Notes: generated by a model from the sequence alone, not told the origin. A DNA stretch of 64,000 bases from Mollicutes bacterium (GCA_003554025.1 PWFC01000013.1:1-64000), one strand, 5' to 3'. Shown: positions 19,297 through 28,293, numbered from the stretch's first letter. Numbers and translations: made by a program.

Positions 19297-20157
19297 ATGA
19301 AGATACAACGCAGCTTCGATGAAGAACGGCCAACACTGTATTTGGTCTCGACGCCCATCGGAAATCTTGCCGATATGACGTATCGCGCCATTACGGTGCT
19401 AAAAGACGTCGATACGGTATTCGCCGAGGACACTCGCACTTCAAAAATCCTGCTCGACCATTACGGCGTTTCAACCCCCTTGCAAAGTTTCCACGCATAC
19501 AACGAGGACGACAAGGCCGCTTCTGTATTGAAGACGTTGAGACATGGGAAATCCGTCGCATTGGTTAGCGATGCGGGGACCCCCTTGATTAGCGATCCGG
19601 GCGCACGCCTCGTCCAAGTCGTTCTCGAAGAAGATTTTCCTGTCGTGCCGTTGCCCGGCGCAAGCGCCGCGCTATCCGCCCTCATTGTCTCGGGCATGCA
19701 ACCCCATCCTTATCTTTTTTTCGGGTTCTTGCCGCAAAAAAGCGGCGCCCGTCAAAAGGTCTTAAAAGACTTCAAACACACAAGCCATACGCTGATATTT
19801 TACGAAAGCCCTCACCGATTGAAAAAAACGTTGGCCGACATGCGCACTGTATTTGGCAACCGTAATGTCACAATCGCCCGTGAGTTGACCAAAAAGTTTG
19901 AGGAGATTTTGCGACTGCGGTTGGATGAAATCGAAAATTTGCCGGACTTAAAAGGCGAGATGGTAATTGTCGTCGAAGGCGCATCCGCCGATGAAGCGTT
20001 CACACAATCCGATCTCGTCGAACACGTTCAAACGGTCATTGACGATGGGGAAAGCGAAATGGAAGCCATCAAAAAGGTCGCCCGTTTGCGTAAATTGAAA
20101 AAGAACACGGTGTATATGGCCTTTAAACAGCATAAATCTCAAGACGACCAGGAGTGA
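19297..20157 (+). CDS. rsmI: 16S rRNA 2'-O-ribose C1402 methyltransferase
   Basis: 286 residues of the tetrapyrrole-methylase fold. YLVSTPIGNLADMTYRAI near the start, AEDTRTSKILLDHYG, VSDAGTPLISDPG and PLPGASAALSALIVSG are all RsmI motifs. It methylates the ribose of C1402 in the 30S P site. The preceding trmN6-type gene ends 8 bases upstream and metG starts 4 bases downstream. The GIY-YIG gene yazA and abrB found near here in Bacillus are absent. Confidence 0.96.
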   Translation: MKIQRSFDEERPTLYLVSTPIGNLADMTYRAITVLKDVDTVFAEDTRTSKILLDHYGVSTPLQSFHAYNEDDKAASVLKTLRHGKSVALVSDAGTPLISDPGARLVQVVLEEDFPVVPLPGASAALSALIVSGMQPHPYLFFGFLPQKSGARQKVLKDFKHTSHTLIFYESPHRLKKTLADMRTVFGNRNVTIARELTKKFEEILRLRLDEIENLPDLKGEMVIVVEGASADEAFTQSDLVEHVQTVIDDGESEMEAIKKVARLRKLKKNTVYMAFKQHKSQDDQE

Positions 20158-20161
20158 TATC

Positions 20162-22093
20162 ATGAAAAAAACCTACTACATCACCACGCCTATTTATTAT
20201 CCGAGTGGCAACTTGCACATCGGAAACACCTATACCACTGTGTTTTGCGATGCGTTGCGGCGATACAAAGACATGCGCGGCTACGACACCTATTATCTGA
20301 CCGGCATGGACGAACACGGCAAGAAGATTGAAACCGTTGCCCAAGAACGCAACCTTCATCCCATCAAGCATGTCGACGAAATCGCCGAGGCGACCAAAGC
20401 GCTTTGGGACCGGATGAGTATTTCTTACGACGATTTCATTCGTACGACCGAAAAACGCCACAAGACCGTCGTGCAGAAACTTTTTGAACAGCTTCTCGAC
20501 CAAGGCGATATTTATCTAGGTGAATACGAGGGGTATTATTGCATGCATTGCGAGGCATTTTTCACAGAAAGCCAGCTTGAAGAAGGAAACGCTTGCCCCG
20601 ACTGCGAACGCGAAACATCCAAACTTCAGGAAGAAAGCTATTTCCTACGCTTGAGCAAATACCAGAAAAAGCTCTTGAATTTCATTGAGGACAACCCCGA
20701 TTTCATTACCCCCGAGACGCGCCGCAACGAAGTGTTGAACTTTATTCGTCAGGGGTTGAACGATTTGAGCGTTTCGCGTACCACGTTCGATTGGGGCATC
20801 AAAATCGTTTCCAATCCCAAACACGTTGTCTATGTTTGGATCGACGCGCTTTCAAATTACATCAGCGCTTTGGGATACGGCACGGATAACGACGAGCTTT
20901 TCCAAAAATACTGGTACGGCGACGAAGTCGTTCACGTCGTAGGCAAAGATATTTTGCGTTTTCATGCAATCTATTGGCCGATTATGTTGATGGCGCTAGG
21001 CATTCCCATCACGTTCAAATTGCACGCACACGGTTTTTACACCGCCAAAGAAGGAAAGATGAGCAAATCGAAAGGCTCGGTCGTTTATCCTGATACGTTG
21101 ATTGAGCGCTACGGTTTAGACGAACTCAGATATTTTCTCTTGCGCGAGTTGCCTTACGGAGGCGACGGTGTGTTCACCCCCGCCTCTTTCGTAGAACGGA
21201 TCAATTACGATTTGGCCAACGATTTCGGCAATCTCTTGAATCGAACCGTTTCGATGATCAACAAATACCTCTCCGGAAAAGTCGCTTCGTATTCCGAGGC
21301 GAGTACCGAGTACGACGCCGACCTTCAAACCATGTGCAAAGAAACGGTCGCAACGTATAGCGACTACATGGACAACCTGAAAGTTTCCGAAGCCATCAAG
21401 ACCGTGTGGGCGTTCATCTCTCGCACCAACAAATACATAGACGAAACCGAACCTTGGATTCTCGGCAAAGACAAAAACAAAAAAGACGAACTTGAAAACG
21501 TGCTTTATCATTTGGCCGAATCTTTGCGCCATATCGGCGTTATGCTTCAGCCGATTCTCCTTGATGCGAGCCAATCTCTATTCAAGCAGCTTGGCATTCC
21601 GCAGGCGCTTCGCCGTTATGAGACGTTGTCGTTTGGCGAACTGCGCGAAGCCGAAGTGGTGCGCAAACCTTCACCGCTGTTCCCCCGTTTGGACCAGGAA
21701 AAGGAAATCGACAAACTGACCAAGCATCTCAGAGGCGAGGAAGAAGAGCCCGTTCCTGAGGAAGAAGATAATTTGGCGACGTTCGACGATTTCACCAAAC
21801 TCGATATGCGCGTCGCGAAAATCACGAAATGCGCCCCGCATAAAAACGCCGATAAGCTTTTGGTCCTTCAAGTGGACCTCGGCGAAGGCAAAGAACGTCA
21901 AATTGTCGCCGGCATCGCCAAACACTACGAACCCGAAAGCCTAGTCGGCAAAAAGGTGGTCGTCGTGGCCAATTTAGAGCCGGTAACCCTGCGCGGCGAA
22001 AAAAGCGAAGGCATGCTTTTGGCGGGCTCGAACGACGACATTCTCGAAGTGCTTACCGTCGATCGTTTGAACCCCGGCGACTCCGTAAGCTGA
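20162..22093 (+). CDS. metG: Methionyl-tRNA synthetase
   Basis: 643 residues. The class I HIGH motif is HIGN at residues 19-22 and KMSKS occurs in EGKMSKSKGSVVYP. Four zinc cysteines (CMHC and CPDC, about residues 127-146) place it in the one-knuckle Gram-positive type. The last 110 or so residues (DDFTKLDMRVAKITKC onward) are the dimeric OB-fold tRNA-binding domain, after an acidic linker. It charges both initiator and elongator tRNA(Met). CAGGAG precedes the ATG. Confidence 0.97.
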   Translation: MKKTYYITTPIYYPSGNLHIGNTYTTVFCDALRRYKDMRGYDTYYLTGMDEHGKKIETVAQERNLHPIKHVDEIAEATKALWDRMSISYDDFIRTTEKRHKTVVQKLFEQLLDQGDIYLGEYEGYYCMHCEAFFTESQLEEGNACPDCERETSKLQEESYFLRLSKYQKKLLNFIEDNPDFITPETRRNEVLNFIRQGLNDLSVSRTTFDWGIKIVSNPKHVVYVWIDALSNYISALGYGTDNDELFQKYWYGDEVVHVVGKDILRFHAIYWPIMLMALGIPITFKLHAHGFYTAKEGKMSKSKGSVVYPDTLIERYGLDELRYFLLRELPYGGDGVFTPASFVERINYDLANDFGNLLNRTVSMINKYLSGKVASYSEASTEYDADLQTMCKETVATYSDYMDNLKVSEAIKTVWAFISRTNKYIDETEPWILGKDKNKKDELENVLYHLAESLRHIGVMLQPILLDASQSLFKQLGIPQALRRYETLSFGELREAEVVRKPSPLFPRLDQEKEIDKLTKHLRGEEEEPVPEEEDNLATFDDFTKLDMRVAKITKCAPHKNADKLLVLQVDLGEGKERQIVAGIAKHYEPESLVGKKVVVVANLEPVTLRGEKSEGMLLAGSNDDILEVLTVDRLNPGDSVS

Positions 22094-22117
22094 TGCCCAC
22101 AAACTTGGATAAAACAA

Positions 22118-22146
22118 TTGACATTCACGGTCAAATAAGCTATTAT
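22118..22146 (+). promoter_or_regulatory. Promoter of rplM-rpsI
   Basis: TTGACA at 22118-22123, 17-bp spacer, TATTAT at 22141-22146. The start near 22153 leaves a leader of about 59 bases before rplM. Bacillota often have an L13 leader RNA here; I could not confirm its fold by eye. Confidence 0.85.
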
Positions 22147-22211
22147 ATACGTCGGTACATTTCCAAAAATCTCCCACTAGCCCGTCTATTATCCCATAGG
22201 AGGCTAACCGC

Positions 22212-22646
22212 ATGAAAACTTACATGGCAAACAACCAAAACATCGAACGTGAATGGTTTGTCGTCGATGCGAAGGGCAAGACGCTCGGTCGCTTATCCAC
22301 CGAGATCGCCACTCTTCTAAGAGGCAAACACAAACCGATTTTCACGCCGCACGTCGACTGCGGAGACTACGTAATCGTCGTCAATGCCAAGGACGTTGAA
22401 CTCACTGGCAAAAAATGGCAAGACAAGAAATACTATTCGCATTCACAACATCCCGGATCGCTGAAGGTTCGCACCGCGCTTCAAATGAAGGAAAAGCATC
22501 CAACACGCATGGTCGAACACGCCGTCAAGGGGATGTTGCCTCAGGGGAAATTAGGACGCAAGATGTACAAGAAGCTTTTCGTGTACGAAACGGAAAACCA
22601 TCCACATCAGGCTCAGCAACCCAAACCCTACGAGCTGAAAGGTTAG
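22212..22646 (+). CDS. rplM: 50S ribosomal protein L13
   Basis: 144 residues with the L13 signatures [32 protein letters not shown] and the [15 protein letters not shown] block. L13 is an early 50S assembly protein. AGGAGG at 22198-22203 sits 8 bases before the ATG at 22212; an in-frame ATG three codons later is possible. Together with rpsI it forms a two-gene operon closed by a terminator. Confidence 0.98.
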   Translation: MKTYMANNQNIEREWFVVDAKGKTLGRLSTEIATLLRGKHKPIFTPHVDCGDYVIVVNAKDVELTGKKWQDKKYYSHSQHPGSLKVRTALQMKEKHPTRMVEHAVKGMLPQGKLGRKMYKKLFVYETENHPHQAQQPKPYELKG

Positions 22647-22656
22647 GAGGAAAACC

Positions 22657-23052
22657 ATGGCAGAAGAAGTCAAATACATTGGAACCGGACGCAGAAAGAA
22701 CGCCACCGCCCGTGTCATCCTGACACCGGGAAGCGGGACGTTTATCGTCAACGACCGTCCTCTTAACGATTATATCCCTTCCGCTTCGACACGTCTTGAC
22801 ATTTTCCAACCCCTCGAACTTACCGAGAACACCAAAACGTTCGACATTCAAGTCAACGTTGACGGCGGCGGCATCACCGGACAAGCCGGCGCGATTCGCC
22901 ACGGCCTTGCAAGAGCTCTTGTGCAAGTCAATGCGGATTATCGCACACCCTTGAAACGTGCGGGTTTGATCACCCGGGACCCCCGCGCCAAAGAGCGCAA
23001 GAAATACGGACTTAGAAAAGCCCGTCGCGCTCCGCAATTCTCAAAACGTTAA
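22657..23052 (+). CDS. rpsI: 30S ribosomal protein S9
   Basis: 131 residues. [19 protein letters not shown] near the start and the C-terminal [24 protein letters not shown] are diagnostic of S9; the final basic SKR tail contacts P-site tRNA. AGGAGG at 22646-22651. Partner of rplM in the conserved L13-S9 pair. Confidence 0.98.
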   Translation: MAEEVKYIGTGRRKNATARVILTPGSGTFIVNDRPLNDYIPSASTRLDIFQPLELTENTKTFDIQVNVDGGGITGQAGAIRHGLARALVQVNADYRTPLKRAGLITRDPRAKERKKYGLRKARRAPQFSKR

Positions 23053-23060
23053 ACTCTCGG

Positions 23061-23088
23061 AAAAAAGCACGCTCGCCGTGCTTTTTTT
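23061..23088 (+). terminator. Terminator of rplM-rpsI
   Basis: A6 followed by a GCACG / CGTGC stem with loop CTCGC and a run of seven T. It lies 9 bases after the rpsI stop. Confidence 0.9.
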
Positions 23089-23097
23089 ATGCACCGC

Positions 23098-23126
23098 TTG
23101 CCGATGCATACCAAACATACTATAAT
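23098..23126 (+). promoter_or_regulatory. Promoter of gltX
   Basis: TTGCCG at 23098-23103, 17-bp spacer and a consensus TATAAT at 23121-23126; gltX starts 28 bases after the -10 box. Confidence 0.72.
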
Positions 23127-23153
23127 GAAGACAGCGAAAACGGAGGGATACCT

Positions 23154-24578
23154 ATGAAAGTTAGAGTACGCTACGCACCAAGCCCGACCGGGCATCTGCA
23201 TATCGGAAACGCGCGCACCGCACTGTTCAACTATCTATTCGCCCGGCACCACGGCGGGGACTTCATCGTTCGCATCGAAGATACGGACGTAAAACGGAAT
23301 GTGGAAACGGGCATCAAAAGCCAAATGTCTTACTTGCATTGGCTCGGCATCGACTGGGACGAATCGATCGACAAAGATGGCGGATACGGTCCGTACCGCC
23401 AACTCGAGCGTTTGGACATATACAAAAAATACGCGCAAATCCTGATGAAAAAAGGATTGGCTTATAAGTGCTATTGCACCGCCGAAGAGCTAGAAGAAGA
23501 AAAAAGAGCGCAAAAAGCGCGTGGCGAAGAGCGTTTGCATTATTCGAGAAAGTGTCTCGGCAAAGAAGACCGTGACGAACCGCACGCGATTCGCTTCAAA
23601 GTTCCCGATGAAAAAACCTACACCTTTGACGATGTCGTCAAAGGAGACGTCGCCTTCAAAAGCGAAGACGTCGGCGACTTCATCATCCTAAAACGCAACG
23701 GCATTCCGACTTACAATTTCGCCTGCGCCGTTGACGACGCCTTGATGAAAATCACCCACGTCCTCCGCGGTGAAGATCATATTACGAACACACCAAGGCA
23801 ACTGATGGTTTTGGACGCATTGGGGTTCGACCGTCCCCGTTATGCGCATATGCCTTTGATCGTCAACGAAGAGGGCAAGAAACTCTCCAAACGCGACGAA
23901 TCGATTGTGCAATTCATTGAACAATACCATGAACTTGGTTTCTTGCCCGAGGCCCTTTTCAACTTCATTGCGTTATTGGGCTGGTCTCCCGACGCCAAAG
24001 AGGAAATCCTTTCACGCGATGCGCTCGTCGATCGTTTTGACGAAGGCCGCCTGTCGTCTTCACCGGCAACGTTTGACAAAGGCAAGCTCCATTTCATCAA
24101 CAACCGCTACGTCAAAGCGCTGTCTCTTCCGGAAATCAAAGACCTATGTCGTCCATTTTTGCAAGAAGAGGGCATTTTGCAGGGCAAAGACGAACAATGG
24201 TTTGAGAGTTTGATTCTCGTTTTCAAAGACCGCTTGAGCTATGGCGCGGAGATTGTCAAACTGTACTACGATTTCTTCGACAAGCCTTTCGATTTAGAAG
24301 GCGAAGCTTTGGAGTTTTTGCGCCAAGACGGTGTCAAAACGCTTTTAAAAACGTTCAAGCAAAAACTACAATCGCGTGATGAGATCGACCCGAACGCTTT
24401 GAAAACCATGATCAAAGAGGCCGGGAAGGAAACCTCGATGAAAGGCAAAATGCTTTTTATGCCGATTCGCATCGCCGTTAGCGGTCAGATGCACGGACCG
24501 GACCTTCCTCAGATGATGAATCTGCTTGGAAAAGACATGCTCGTCGAACGAATTTCCCTCTCCATCGACACGATTTGA
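23154..24578 (+). CDS. gltX: Glutamyl-tRNA synthetase
   Basis: 474 residues, class Ib. HIGH-equivalent HIGN in SPTGHLHIGNARTA near residue 15, IRIEDTD-type motif VRIEDTDVKRN, and KLSKR as the KMSKS equivalent. A discriminating type enzyme cannot be told from a non-discriminating one by eye; in Bacillota GltX commonly also charges tRNA(Gln) for the GatCAB route. GGAGGG at 23142-23147. Single-gene transcription unit with its own promoter; it is followed by the cold-shock gene promoter. Confidence 0.96.
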   Translation: MKVRVRYAPSPTGHLHIGNARTALFNYLFARHHGGDFIVRIEDTDVKRNVETGIKSQMSYLHWLGIDWDESIDKDGGYGPYRQLERLDIYKKYAQILMKKGLAYKCYCTAEELEEEKRAQKARGEERLHYSRKCLGKEDRDEPHAIRFKVPDEKTYTFDDVVKGDVAFKSEDVGDFIILKRNGIPTYNFACAVDDALMKITHVLRGEDHITNTPRQLMVLDALGFDRPRYAHMPLIVNEEGKKLSKRDESIVQFIEQYHELGFLPEALFNFIALLGWSPDAKEEILSRDALVDRFDEGRLSSSPATFDKGKLHFINNRYVKALSLPEIKDLCRPFLQEEGILQGKDEQWFESLILVFKDRLSYGAEIVKLYYDFFDKPFDLEGEALEFLRQDGVKTLLKTFKQKLQSRDEIDPNALKTMIKEAGKETSMKGKMLFMPIRIAVSGQMHGPDLPQMMNLLGKDMLVERISLSIDTI

Positions 24579-24619
24579 CCAAATCAAGCCAAAAAATCCC
24601 TTATTTGACGGGAAAAGAT

Positions 24620-24648
24620 TTGCATTTTTAAAAAAAGCGTTGTATAAT
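24620..24648 (+). promoter_or_regulatory. Promoter of the cold-shock gene
   Basis: TTGCAT at 24620-24625, 17-bp spacer, TATAAT at 24643-24648. The leader of about 31 bases has AAGGAG, 13 bases upstream of the ATG, a rather long spacing. Confidence 0.8.
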
Positions 24649-24685
24649 GTCCATATCAAGAGAAAAAAGGAGATTTGTTTTTTAC

Positions 24686-24919
24686 ATGACTGGAACAGTA
24701 AAATGGTTTAACTCAGAAAAAGGCTACGGATTCATCACAAAAGACGAAGAATTCGTAACCGAAGAAGAACAAGGCGACGAAAAAGCCAAAGACATCTTCG
24801 TTCATTACAGCGCCATCAATCAAGAAGGCTTCAAAACGTTGAACGAAGGCGACAAAGTCGAATTTGAAGTTGTAGAGGGCGCCCGTGGGCCTCAAGCTTC
24901 CAACGTTGAGAAGCTATAA
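24686..24919 (+). CDS. Cold-shock protein of CspA family with acidic loop insertion
   Basis: 77 residues; most CspA-type proteins have 65-70. RNP1 is KGYGFIT (residues 12-18) and RNP2 is DIFVHYSAI, both intact, so RNA or single-stranded DNA binding is expected. Between them lies an acidic loop ([18 protein letters not shown]) about ten residues longer than usual. The protein would melt RNA structure or stabilise mRNAs. The start is the ATG at 24686 ([11 protein letters not shown]); a longer frame upstream overlaps the -10 box and is rejected. A strong terminator follows. Confidence 0.95.
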   Translation: MTGTVKWFNSEKGYGFITKDEEFVTEEEQGDEKAKDIFVHYSAINQEGFKTLNEGDKVEFEVVEGARGPQASNVEKL

Positions 24920-24931
24920 GAACGAACGGAT

Positions 24932-24961
24932 GAAAAACAGGGCAATCCCCTGTTTTTTTTT
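24932..24961 (+). terminator. Terminator of the cold-shock gene
   Basis: Stem AAAACAGGG with CCCTGTTTT, loop CAATC, followed by an uninterrupted T run to 24961. Confidence 0.93.
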
Positions 24962-25049
24962 GTGGCGCGAGGGGTTTTGTTTTTGAAAAAGGCAACCATG
25001 TGTTAAAATATATATGATTTTTCCGATATTTTGATAGAGGGTGACGCGT

Positions 25050-26384
25050 ATGAAACTGTACAACACACTGACCAACAAGACCGAAACATTCAAACCGATA
25101 GACAAAGATACGGTGAATATGTATGTTTGCGGTCCGACAGTGTACAACTACATCCACATCGGAAACGCTCGTCCCGTGATTTTCTTCGACGTCGTACGAC
25201 GCTTTTTCGAATACAAAGGCTATACCGTGAATTTCGTTTCCAACTTCACCGATGTCGACGACAAAATCATCACCAAAGCCATTGAAGATGAAACCGACGA
25301 AATGACAGTCGCCAACAAGTTCATCGAAGCTTTTTACAAAGACGCCGAACGAGTGGGAAGTTCCACAAAGTATCTCGCTCCGCGTGTAACCGAATACATG
25401 AGCTCTATCATTTCCTACATTGAACAACTCGTAGAATCGGGGTACGCCTATGAAATTGAGGGGAACGTTTTTTTCCGGGTAGATAAAATCAACGACTACG
25501 GCATTCTTTCTGGACGGAAAATCGAAGATTTGATGGAAGGCGCTCGCGTAGAAGTCAATACGCAAAAGGAAAACCCTTTGGATTTCACCTTGTGGAAGAC
25601 CACCGAAACCGGCATCACCTACCCCTCTCCCTGGGGCGAAGGACGTCCGGGCTGGCACACCGAATGTGTCGCGATGATTCATGAAATCTTTGGAGGGAAA
25701 ATCGACATCCACGGCGGCGGCATTGGTTTGATTTTCCCGCATCATGAGAACGAAATCGCCCAAAATAGGGCGTTTGCGAAACATCACATCGCCAATTACT
25801 GGATGCATAACGGACAGCTTATCATCGACGACAAAAAGATGTCGAAAAGCGAAGGTCGCGTTGTTTTGGTCAAAGACCTCGATTATGATTACATGGGTTT
25901 CCGGTTGTTCACTTTAAGCACCCATTACAGAAGTCCGATCGAATATACGGATGAAACCCTTAAGAACCATGTCTCCGAATGGGAAAAAATCAAACGGACC
26001 TACACCCAAACGTTCTATCAACTCGATCTTGCAAATTATTTGGATACGAAAACACACCCCGACAACAAGCTCAAACAAATTCTCCACCGCTTTGTCGAAG
26101 CGATGGAACAGGATTTCAACACCCCAAACGCCATCACCGAACTGCACAATCTTGTCAAATACACCAACCAGAAACTGCGTCAGCGCAATACGTATTCCGA
26201 CCTTCGCGCAGCTTTGGAAATGTTCGATACTTTCTTCAAGGTCCTCGGCCTAAGACCCGATGTGCAAAGGTTGACTCAGACCGACCGCGCCATTTACATG
26301 GCATGGACCGACGCCCGCAAAAACAAAGAATTCGACAAGGCGGACCGTCTTCGTGAAAAACTTCTCGAAAAGGGCATTCTTTGA
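25050..26384 (+). CDS. cysS: Cysteinyl-tRNA synthetase
   Basis: 444 residues, class I. CGPTVYNYIHIGNARP holds the first zinc cysteine and the HIGH motif; ECVAMI, HHENEIAQ and KMSKSEGR follow. I chose the ATG at 25050 after AGAGGG; a GTG three codons earlier is in frame. TTGAAA at 24983-24988 with TAAAAT at 25004-25009 is a weak promoter candidate (15-bp spacer). The stop overlaps the mrnC start, and the order cysS-mrnC-rlmB is conserved in Bacillota. Confidence 0.97.
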   Translation: MKLYNTLTNKTETFKPIDKDTVNMYVCGPTVYNYIHIGNARPVIFFDVVRRFFEYKGYTVNFVSNFTDVDDKIITKAIEDETDEMTVANKFIEAFYKDAERVGSSTKYLAPRVTEYMSSIISYIEQLVESGYAYEIEGNVFFRVDKINDYGILSGRKIEDLMEGARVEVNTQKENPLDFTLWKTTETGITYPSPWGEGRPGWHTECVAMIHEIFGGKIDIHGGGIGLIFPHHENEIAQNRAFAKHHIANYWMHNGQLIIDDKKMSKSEGRVVLVKDLDYDYMGFRLFTLSTHYRSPIEYTDETLKNHVSEWEKIKRTYTQTFYQLDLANYLDTKTHPDNKLKQILHRFVEAMEQDFNTPNAITELHNLVKYTNQKLRQRNTYSDLRAALEMFDTFFKVLGLRPDVQRLTQTDRAIYMAWTDARKNKEFDKADRLREKLLEKGIL

Positions 26385-26740
26385 TGCTTGCGTATAACGC
26401 CCAAACACTGGCTTATATCGGCGACGCCGTATATGAGCTTTATGTGCGCGAACAGCTTCTGGCATCGGGGAAAGTCAAAACGAAGGATTTGCACCGTACG
26501 GCGATCACTTATACCGAAGGCCCGGCTCAAAGCCGGGCGTTAAAAACCATCGAACCGTTGTTGAGCGAGGAAGAACTAAGCGTGGTCAAACGCGGTAGAA
26601 ACGCCCCTTTGAGCCGAAAATCGCGCAAGGGCGATTTGATGGAATACAAGATTGCCACGGGATTTGAAGCCTTGCTGGGGCATTTGCATTTGACGGGACA
26701 GCACAAACGCCTTTACGAACTGCTTTCCCACATCGTTTGA
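26384..26740 (+). CDS. mrnC: Mini-ribonuclease 3
   Basis: 118 residues with the RNase III catalytic core but no dsRNA-binding domain. The signature LAYIGDAVYELYVRE is near the start and the second catalytic stretch is KSRKGDLMEYKIATGFEALLGHLHLTG. Mini-III matures 23S rRNA ends in B. subtilis. The ATG at 26384 shares its first base with the cysS stop; the TTG one codon earlier is a less likely start. Confidence 0.95.
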   Translation: MLAYNAQTLAYIGDAVYELYVREQLLASGKVKTKDLHRTAITYTEGPAQSRALKTIEPLLSEEELSVVKRGRNAPLSRKSRKGDLMEYKIATGFEALLGHLHLTGQHKRLYELLSHIV

Positions 26741-26762
26741 TTCGGCGCTCTTCCTTTTGCCG

Positions 26763-26790
26763 AAGAACCGCCGGGATTGCGGTTCTTTTT
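26763..26790 (+). terminator. Terminator after mrnC
   Basis: Nine-bp stem AAGAACCGC with GCGGTTCTT, loop CGGGATT, and a short T run. Confidence 0.85.
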
Positions 26791-26842
26791 CTAAAAAGTA
26801 GGCGTTGCGTCCCGTGATACAATCGAAATAGGAGGTGATTGC

Positions 26843-27544
26843 ATGCAAATCTATGGAAAGAATCCCATTTTAGAAGCCTACCGCGCAGGGCGAAAAATCC
26901 ACGAAGTCTTTGCGCAAAAGGGTAGGAAAGACGATTTTTTGGATACACTTTCCGAAAAAGGGATTCCCCTCCGATATCTGCCGAAATCCGTGCTTGACAA
27001 ACGTTTTGGTACGTCCCATCAAGGCCTTGTTGCAACCGTAGAGGGCTATAAGCTCTTTTCGCTTGATGAGGCTTTGGATAAAGAAGGGCGGAAATTGTTC
27101 GTCATGCTTGATTCCGTGGAGGACCCGCACAATCTAGGCGCCGTCATTCGAAACGCCGAAGTGTTTGGCGCAAGCGGAGTCATCATCCCAAAACATCGCA
27201 GCGCAAGCATCACTCCGGGTGTGGTCAAAGCTTCCGCGGGGTCCGTCGAGTATGTCGACATCATCCAAGTGACCAATTTGAACCGTGCCATCGAAAAATT
27301 GAAAAGCGCCAACGTGTGGGTTGCGGGCTTTGATGTGGCAACCGACAAAACCTTATCGGGCATTCACGCCGATGTGGATCTGTGTTTGGTGTTCGGCAAC
27401 GAACACAAAGGGCTTCGTCCCTTGGTCAAGAAGAACTGCGATTATCTGGTGAAGATTCCCATGCGGGGCACGTTGAACAGTTTGAACGTTAGCGTCGCCA
27501 CGGGCATTGCCTTATACGACGTGTTGCGCCGGAGAGAGGGATGA
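26843..27544 (+). CDS. rlmB: 23S rRNA 2'-O-ribose G2251 methyltransferase
   Basis: 233 residues of SpoU/TrmH type. An N-terminal substrate-binding part (MQIYGKNPILEAYRAGRKI) precedes the three SPOUT motifs LDSVEDPHNLGAVIRNAEVFG, LVFGNEHKGL and MRGTLNSLNVSVATGIALYD. The family RlmB methylates G2251 in the 23S P loop; exact site is inferred from gene context and length. AGGAGGTG at 26831-26838; an extended -10 TGATACAAT at 26816-26823 may drive it. It overlaps the sigma gene by 4 bases. Confidence 0.92.
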   Translation: MQIYGKNPILEAYRAGRKIHEVFAQKGRKDDFLDTLSEKGIPLRYLPKSVLDKRFGTSHQGLVATVEGYKLFSLDEALDKEGRKLFVMLDSVEDPHNLGAVIRNAEVFGASGVIIPKHRSASITPGVVKASAGSVEYVDIIQVTNLNRAIEKLKSANVWVAGFDVATDKTLSGIHADVDLCLVFGNEHKGLRPLVKKNCDYLVKIPMRGTLNSLNVSVATGIALYDVLRRREG

Positions 27545-28077
27545 GGCGGCACAACGATTACGAAATCATCGATCGCATCCAAGAAGGCGACGAGGACGCC
27601 TTGGCGTTGCTTTTGGAGCAATACCGCCACTTCATCGCCAAAAAAATACACAAATTCAATTTGGCTTATGATTTTGACAATCTTTTTCAAGAATGCTTGA
27701 TTTTGCTGCATAAAAGCGCTTTGCGATTCGACGCTTCCTTCAACAAAACTTTCACTCGGTTTTTAGAGATGAACATAGAACGCTATTTCATCAGCCACAT
27801 TGCAACCCTTAAAAGACGCAAAGAAACAACGCTTTATTATTTGAACGACATCGCTGAACGAAACCATTGTCTCCGCGAAACATCGGTCTACTATCCCTTG
27901 CATGTTTCCGAGATTCAAAAAGAACTCACGCCTTTTGAGTTTCGGGTCTACACCCTTCGTGAATTGAAAAACCACGGCATCGATTCAATCGTTGAAAAAG
28001 AGGGTGTGGACGTTAAGTCCGTCTACAACGCCTTACACCGCGCGAAAGCCAAAATCAAGGCCTATTTCAGCGATTAA
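27541..28077 (+). CDS. Sigma-70 family factor resembling SigH
   Basis: 178 residues. The N-terminal half has a region 2-like helix set (IIDRIQEGDEDALALLLEQY, then FDNLFQECLILLHKSALRFD) and the C-terminal half a region 4 helix-turn-helix (LTPFEFRVYTLRELKNHGID, then VDVKSVYNALHRAKAKIKAYF). B. subtilis sigH lies in this same slot between rlmB/rae1 and rpmGB-secE-nusG, so this is probably a SigH orthologue, though short (SigH has 218 residues) and diverged. SigH drives competence and early sporulation genes; function here is unknown. ATG overlaps the rlmB stop. Confidence 0.8.
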   Translation: MRRHNDYEIIDRIQEGDEDALALLLEQYRHFIAKKIHKFNLAYDFDNLFQECLILLHKSALRFDASFNKTFTRFLEMNIERYFISHIATLKRRKETTLYYLNDIAERNHCLRETSVYYPLHVSEIQKELTPFEFRVYTLRELKNHGIDSIVEKEGVDVKSVYNALHRAKAKIKAYFSD

Positions 28078-28080
28078 CAG

Positions 28081-28109
28081 TTGACAAAGGGCCCCCTTTT
28101 TGATACATT
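28081..28109 (+). promoter_or_regulatory. Promoter of rpmG-secE-nusG
   Basis: TTGACA at 28081-28086 and TACATT at 28104-28109 with a 17-bp spacer and a TGA extension before the -10. It starts right after the sigma gene stop. Confidence 0.8.
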
Positions 28110-28133
28110 ATATATTTGCAAGGTTGTGATATT

Positions 28134-28280
28134 ATGCGACACAAAATACGTCTTGTTTGCGAAGTTTGCCTTTCTAGGAACTATTCAACGCTCAAACACA
28201 AAGACGATAAAGAACGAATGACCATCAAGAAATACTGCAAACGTTGTAAAAAGCACACCCTACATAAAGAATCCAAATAG
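28134..28280 (+). CDS. rpmG: 50S ribosomal protein L33, zinc type
   Basis: 48 residues: [20 protein letters not shown] then [17 protein letters not shown]. Two CxxC pairs (C9/C12 and C35/C38) form the zinc ribbon of the C+ form of L33. It lies before secE and nusG as in Bacillus. The ribosome binding site is weak (AAGG at 28120-28123). Confidence 0.93.
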   Translation: MRHKIRLVCEVCLSRNYSTLKHKDDKERMTIKKYCKRCKKHTLHKESK

Positions 28281-28293
28281 GAGCGTAATACCC

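Noticed and set aside
22153-22211. L13 leader RNA before rplM
   Set aside because: Position and length fit, but I could not find the stems by eye, so I do not list it as a feature.
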